Origin: Caldilinea sp. CFX5
Lineage (GTDB): Bacteria > Chloroflexota > Anaerolineae > Caldilineales > Caldilineaceae
Assembly: GCA_021405325.1 (NCBI GenBank)
Contig: QWII01000025.1
Location: forward strand, 117,728-181,727
DNA length: 64,000 bases
Direction: 5' to 3'
The notes beneath the pieces were generated by a model. It was given only the letters and a program-made list of their open reading frames with translations. It did no database searches and was not told the origin of the DNA. A program made the position numbers and the translations under genes. Positions 60,901-64,000 of the stretch are shown piece by piece; position 1 is the stretch's first letter; the number at the start of each line of letters is the position of its first letter.

Positions 60901-60998
60901 GCTGGCGGCGCCAGCAGGTTGACCAACAGCAAACTCAATAGTAAGCAATGGCGTACACGGTCGTGGCGGAAGCAATGGATAAAAACGTCTCTGGTCAA
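57822..60998 (-). CDS. GH3/NagZ-like membrane-anchored protein lacking catalytic residues
   Basis: 1058 residues, start TTG 60998. Signal sequence HCLLLSLLLVNLLAPPALWAQG. Residues of about 70-480 are a glycoside hydrolase family 3 N-domain of the beta-N-acetylhexosaminidase type: DRVGQLFVITFDG, IGGVILSP, LGPNLDVVDEPRTDP, RHFPGQGDIDRFPDME (about 297), FVAGHDLLYLA. The region of about 560-800 resembles the GH3 C-domain; then a beta-sandwich and three membrane helices (IVAFLTILVTLSFLLILQIHIL, LWAAIFGLSAYILYGLGIL, AAVVVFIGMLLPLLWLQL) end the protein. In place of the NagZ nucleophile motif S/T-D-D-L it has TNNLG (about 400), and the D-S-H catalytic His is absent, so hydrolysis is doubtful. Probably a cell-envelope binding protein. 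Convergent overlap with the tiny gene. Confidence 0.85.
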   Translation of the reverse strand: MTRDVFIHCFRHDRVRHCLLLSLLLVNLLAPPALWAQGASPLLAPTATPTTPSATADAAQLAQQAMNEHLAAVFAAMSPADRVGQLFVITFDGNQISRNSDIVELIYKERIGGVILSPVKHNFTNTKGEDTPALVARLTNQLQALTYGNLVQPQQALSLPLTSSLPFSGSVALSPSAAPAVPLLIGVEQLGDGYPKSALRRGFTTLPSQMALGATWDPTLVQSVGAIVGQELQAVGINLLLGPNLDVVDEPRTDPVGALGICSFGGDPYWVSQLGRAYIAGVHTGSGNRVATIARHFPGQGDIDRFPDMEVATVQKSLDELTELALPPFRTVTRQVSPILTADGDLAAADGLMTSHMRFSALQGLTPGRTTPVSLNPDLKRFITNQGLGEWYDAGGLMMTNNLGLPAVRRYYEATIGEFSYKRVALDAFVAGHDLLYLAHQDANNSWDTEKAHLKEVLQFFRDRYESDPEFRAQVDQAVQRILRLKLGLYQPPVAQQSGEEIALPALAPQVLVPPALVLRRTSDLALFAEESEHRTAAADIISQVTRAAVTLLYPDVENLSEVIANPPQAKDQLLIFSDSRLFSECVGCIAETTLSPEELKAIITRLYGSEPGATGQIDPERIYGRSFVELAALLDAAGTADPNHVAITATDTLTTMAATPVNDALADDGAAAPEETLTPNERLQRLINESNWIIFAMLDVDPENHSGSDVVKRFLRQQSEQLGDKQVIVLALNVPYFLDATEISKLTAYFGVYSKTQPFLESAIRALFRSSTPPGAPPVSVPGTRFDNLAARLEADPQRLPTLTLAVGENATPLPVMADGADPVIGVGDTLRLAVSNILDHNGHPVPDGLPVEFELVDEARNITIPVAPTTTRNGNANQEVIITAPGRLLIAVSVGKAKTTPPFAVRIQEPTVAPVAANGVPTTLVTTTVQNTPPVAVAVTAPVTASVAANPANTPLATDQMDEPSVNPRTLIVAFLTILVTLSFLLILQIHILPRSMLMQNMLWAAIFGLSAYILYGLGILPGVGFLRETLRVWGAAVVVFIGMLLPLLWLQLRAE

Positions 60999-61254
60999 GG
61001 TGATTCCAACTTTTCAACCCAAGCTAGTAGTGCGACCATTTTAATTTTAGAAAAAGGTAGTCAGACCACTAGATCTATCGTGAACAAATGATTACATCGA
61101 TTTGAAGTATAACATAAAGCTGAATTAAAGCTGGAATCTGGACAGATTCGGGGGTTGTTTCTACATCAATTGTAAGGTTGGCGGGGAACTGTCAGCTTTC
61201 TGCAAAGCCCGTGCATTGCACTGTCCAGGTGAAAATGTTATTATCTGAGGGTTT

Positions 61255-61307
61255 GTAACTACTAAGCTCCTAGCCAGTCACGGACTGGCTAGGAGCTTAG
61301 TAGTTAC
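61255..61307. repeat. hairpin with 25-bp arms, GCTCCTAGCC type
   Basis: Perfect arms 61255-61279 and 61283-61307 (GTAACTACTAAGCTCCTAGC and on) with an ACG loop, followed by a second copy of the arm end (GAGCTTAGTAGTTAC) at about 61312-61326. Same core as the inner hairpin at 53916-53946. It sits in the 562-nt divergent gap 60999-61560; otherwise I see only AT-rich sequence and a short GCGTGC/GCACGC repeat near 61474-61500 there. Confidence 0.85.
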
Positions 61308-61560
61308 AAGTGAGCTTAGTAGTTACAAGTGTTTGTGTATAGTGCAACCCAGCCACCAATCGGCAATCTCGCCCAACCGCGCAAATAAACCGCCTATGGT
61401 AAGCTCATTTGGAAAAATGGCACAGAATCGGTATACTGGTAGCCAAGCTGTGTATTCTTTTTTCCAATGTCGCTACTTGCGTGCGCGAGCCAGGCACGCT
61501 TAGGGAAGTGGCAGCGGGATGAATTGAGATCGTGTGTTTTAGTTTCGTTTTGGATATCGT

Positions 61561-62208
61561 ATGTACGATCAACAGGCCCATGTCGGTCATAGCCCCATTA
61601 CCGGCTATCCGGAAGAACATAGTCGTGAACAAAGCAGTACCATGACTGGCGCCGCTGGCGTCGCCGGCGCAATTCCCAAAGTTGTCGCCACGCCCAAAGC
61701 AACCGTCGGTTCATCCATTATTCGTGAAATTGTTCAAGTCTTATTTCCCGCCCTGATCCTGGCGTTGAGCATCCATCTCTTTTTAGCCCAAGCCACCATT
61801 GTCTTTGGCCGTAGCATGGAGCCAAGCCTCTTTGAACGGCAGCGGCTCATCATCGACAAGATCACCTACTATTTTCGCGCCCCCCATCGCAATGACATCG
61901 TTGTCATCAAACGGACGGAAATAGAAGAGTTGTTGGTCAAACGCATTATTGGGTTGCCGGGTGAAAAGGTGGAGATTCGCGACGGCTATGTCTATATCGA
62001 TGATCGGCGCCTGCCGGAACCTTTCCCGCACGAACAATATCCGCAGAACATTCCAGCCTACACATTGGGCCCGGTCGAATATTATGTCTTGGGGGATAAT
62101 CGCGGCAACAGCAATGATAGTCGCGCCTTTGGCCCTATTTTGCGAGAAGACATTCTAGGCCGGGTCTGGTTCCGTTATTGGCCGCTTAGTCAATTTCATT
62201 CATTTTAG
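61561..62208 (+). CDS. lepB: signal peptidase I
   Basis: 215 residues. A variable cytoplasmic N-terminus of about 60 residues precedes a single membrane helix (IVQVLFPALILALSIHLFLAQATIV). Catalytic Ser85 lies in GRSMEPSLF and Lys127 in VKRIIGLPGEKVEIRDG; boxes D/E appear as GPVEYYVLGDNRGNSNDSRAFGPI. Cleaves signal peptides of exported proteins such as the large secreted proteins in this window. The ATG at 61561 lacks a clear ribosome site; an in-frame ATG at 61642 would shorten the cytoplasmic part. Six nt separate it from the next gene, so the two are probably cotranscribed. Confidence 0.95.
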   Translation: MYDQQAHVGHSPITGYPEEHSREQSSTMTGAAGVAGAIPKVVATPKATVGSSIIREIVQVLFPALILALSIHLFLAQATIVFGRSMEPSLFERQRLIIDKITYYFRAPHRNDIVVIKRTEIEELLVKRIIGLPGEKVEIRDGYVYIDDRRLPEPFPHEQYPQNIPAYTLGPVEYYVLGDNRGNSNDSRAFGPILREDILGRVWFRYWPLSQFHSF

Positions 62209-62214
62209 CAAATT

Positions 62215-63975
62215 ATGCCCTCCCGTCGGTGGAATACAGTCACAAAGGCAAGTGTGATCGCCGCGCTCGTGTTATTGGCGCTCTGGGCGGTGATCATGCT
62301 GCGGGTGATGATTCCTGCCACCATTATTGCCTTCCTGCTTGCGTTTGTCCTCGGTTATCCGGTCAACTGGATTCAACGGCAGACCGGTTGGGCGCGCACC
62401 CCCGCCATCATTCTGCTCTACGTCATCATGATTCTGCTGCTCATCCTCATGCCGCTCCTGGTCTTTCCGCGCGCCGGTGGTCTGGCGGCCTCGTTACAGC
62501 AGACCCTGATGGAATTAATTGACGATCTGCAAAGCGCCGTCATTCCCATCGGCGGCCAGGGGATTCCGGTTAATACCCTCTTCCAGCCGATCAGCGAAGC
62601 GTTGCAAAATCTCCTCAGCGTTGCCAGCATCAACCCATGGTCGATCTTTCGGGGGTTGACCAACGGCCTGCTCTTTGGCCTTTACATTCTGGTGCTGAAC
62701 TTTTGGCTGCTCAAAGACCTGCAAAAGTTGCAACGGCTGATGTTGGAACAGATCCCCACCGACTACCAGGAGGATGCCCGCCGTCTGGCGCAGGAGATCA
62801 CCCAGATTTGGGAAGGCTTTCTCCGTGGACAGATTGCGCTGGGCTTTGCCATCGGGCTGGTGACTTGGGTGGTGCTGGTCATTCTGGGGATGCCGAATGC
62901 CGGCGGGTTGGCGTTGCTGGCCGGCGTGATGGAACTGCTGCCGACTATCGGGCCGGCGATCAGCGGCACCATCGGGACAATGGTGGCGCTCTTTCAAGGC
63001 TCGACCTGGCTGCCGGTCAACCATCTCACCTTTGCCATTATTGTCGGCGTGGTCTACGCCATTATCGGGCAGGCGGAAAATATCTACTTTATTCCCCGGC
63101 TCGTCGGCGGGCGAGTCAAGTTGCATCCGGCGGTCGCCTTTATCAGCATCATCGCCGGCACGGTTGTTTTTGGGGCGCTCGGCATTTTGCTCGCTACGCC
63201 GATGGTAGCCACCTTACGCACCCTGCTGGTCTATATCTACCGCAAATTGCTCGACCAGGAGCCTTTTGAACCACGCCAGGTGGCCTCGCCCCTTCGCATT
63301 CGCGGGCTGGTTGGCGGGCGCAAGATCGAAGCCATCCTCTTTGATCTGGATGGCACGCTCACCCAGCTTGACTGGCGCGCCGTGACCTGGGTGGAACAGC
63401 ACTCCACCTGGCTGGAGCGCTTTATCCCCGCCGAACGGCGCCGCCACTATACCCGTCGTTTGATGATTGCCGTCGAAGGCATGATCAATTTTCTCATTAG
63501 CCAACTGGGGCGCGCCCAAGAGAAACGCACGCTGGAAAATAGTCTGCCCTTCTTCAACCTTGTGCGCGGGTATCCGCCGCCGGAAAAGCTTGCCCCCCAG
63601 GAAGGCGTGGCCCTCACCCTGCATCGCCTGGCCTACACCTACCGCCTGGCCTTGATCTCGGCGCGTGATCGGCGCTCGGTGCAAAGCTTCTTAGAAATGG
63701 CCGACCTCAACAACGGGCTTTTTGACGCTGTGATCGTTCGCGAAGATGTGCGCAACTTGCTCCCTCACAGCGAAGGGCTGATCGCCGTCAGCACCTTGTT
63801 GCAAGTGCCGCCGGAGCAGATCCTCATTGTTAGCGACACCGACACCAATCTCCGGGCCGGCCGGGCCATGGGGATGGCCGTGGCCGGTGTGCTGACCGGT
63901 CTGGGTGAAACTATCGACCTGGACGAAACCGACCTTACGGTCAACACGCTGCCGGAACTCGAAGAGTGGCTGTAG
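62215..63975 (+). CDS. AI-2E-family (PerM-like) transporter fused to a HAD hydrolase domain
   Basis: 586 residues. Residues 1-350 form an AI-2E/PerM-type permease: KASVIAALVLLALWAVIMLRVMIPATIIAFLLAFVLGYPVNWIQRQTGW, a soluble loop, FLRGQIALGFAIGLVTWVVLVILGMPNAGGLALLAGVMELLPTIGPAISG and PRLVGGRVKLHPAVAFISIIAGTVVFGALGILLATPMVATL. From about residue 370 a HAD domain follows: motif I FDLDGTLT (nucleophile Asp377), a helical cap, motif II LISAR, and motif IV VSDTDTNLRAGRAMGM. The usual motif III Lys before P-H-P is missing (NLLPHSEG), and motif IV has SDTD and not GDS, so activity may be altered. ATG 62215 lies 6 nt after lepB. Fusion of these two families in one chain is uncommon. Confidence 0.9.
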   Translation: MPSRRWNTVTKASVIAALVLLALWAVIMLRVMIPATIIAFLLAFVLGYPVNWIQRQTGWARTPAIILLYVIMILLLILMPLLVFPRAGGLAASLQQTLMELIDDLQSAVIPIGGQGIPVNTLFQPISEALQNLLSVASINPWSIFRGLTNGLLFGLYILVLNFWLLKDLQKLQRLMLEQIPTDYQEDARRLAQEITQIWEGFLRGQIALGFAIGLVTWVVLVILGMPNAGGLALLAGVMELLPTIGPAISGTIGTMVALFQGSTWLPVNHLTFAIIVGVVYAIIGQAENIYFIPRLVGGRVKLHPAVAFISIIAGTVVFGALGILLATPMVATLRTLLVYIYRKLLDQEPFEPRQVASPLRIRGLVGGRKIEAILFDLDGTLTQLDWRAVTWVEQHSTWLERFIPAERRRHYTRRLMIAVEGMINFLISQLGRAQEKRTLENSLPFFNLVRGYPPPEKLAPQEGVALTLHRLAYTYRLALISARDRRSVQSFLEMADLNNGLFDAVIVREDVRNLLPHSEGLIAVSTLLQVPPEQILIVSDTDTNLRAGRAMGMAVAGVLTGLGETIDLDETDLTVNTLPELEEWL

Positions 63976-64000
63976 GGGCGTGCCCTGGCGGGCGCCCTTG

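Noticed and set aside
61405..61632. Minus-strand 75-codon frame in the gap before lepB
   Set aside because: Overlaps the lepB start, no ribosome site and no family resemblance; probably chance.
1..64000. tRNA, rRNA or riboswitch genes
   Set aside because: No T-loop GTTCGANTC context with a matching acceptor stem, no rRNA-like tract and no recognisable riboswitch core was seen by eye; a covariance-model search would be needed to exclude short RNAs.

Overview
The window looks like a chromosomal segment of a free-living, GC-rich Chloroflexota bacterium (Anaerolineae/Caldilineae-like). This is inferred from three things: two large BTAD/NTPase/TPR regulators, lipoprotein solute-binding proteins with RR plus lipobox leaders, and giant secreted proteins with FG-GAP or PKD repeats or a YLPLIQR tail. 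No rRNA or tRNA gene, CRISPR array, complete insertion sequence or phage was seen. Clearly AT-richer patches sit at about 3.4-4.1 kb and 38.3-41.3 kb; both carry toxin-antitoxin genes and look acquired.

Layout. 0-3.3 kb: sulfate-type ABC importer, with a binding lipoprotein and an ATPase fused to two universal-stress-protein domains; the permeases would lie left of the window. 3.4-4.1 kb: DUF4258/MqsA-like module. 4.2-7.0 kb: OmpR-type two-component pair. 7.2-11.2 kb: Rpn/PD-(D/E)XK protein, then lutABC (lactate oxidation), closed by a bidirectional terminator. 11.25-29.9 kb: a run of minus-strand genes headed by a FadR/GntR regulator. It contains two ABC importers without ATPases, two N,N-dimethylformamidase-like proteins, an amidohydrolase, a creatininase-family amidase, an enolase-superfamily enzyme, an M19 dipeptidase, a formamidase and an S15/CocE hydrolase. 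The common theme is uptake of small compounds and hydrolysis of amide bonds. 30-38.3 kb: EamA-type transporter, a 1254-residue secreted protein whose first 960 residues resemble animal large lipid transfer proteins (vitellogenin/MTP), a tiny protein, and the first BTAD regulator. 38.3-41.3 kb: AT-rich island with a SLOG-like protein, Phd/PIN toxin-antitoxin, a frameshifted PD-(D/E)XK nuclease and an orphan HigA. 41.3-46.4 kb: fragment of the FG-GAP tail, SRPBCC protein, acetoacetate-decarboxylase-like protein, a 25-codon membrane peptide, a leucine-rich-repeat protein and a DegT/DnrJ aminotransferase. 46.4-57.9 kb: two modular lipoproteins, a 1405-residue metzincin-like surface protein, the second BTAD regulator and a second tiny protein. 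57.8-64 kb: GH3-like membrane-anchored protein lacking its catalytic residues, signal peptidase I, and an AI-2E-type transporter fused to a HAD domain.

A recurring feature is a set of intergenic hairpins, most of which start or end within about 20 nt of a stop codon. Their arms are built from short iterated units that differ between loci (TTACGAG, GGTGATTG, GAGATTGA, GGATATTG, GGTAGATA and others). They may be transcript ends or mobile palindromes.

The most unusual items are the bacterial lipid-transfer-like protein beside a BTAD regulator, the twice-repeated pairing of BTAD regulator with a tiny RLWQ protein, the gene-end hairpins, the ATPase-UspA fusion and the large amide-catabolism cluster. 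All functional statements come from reading the sequence and remembered family features; no database search was run.
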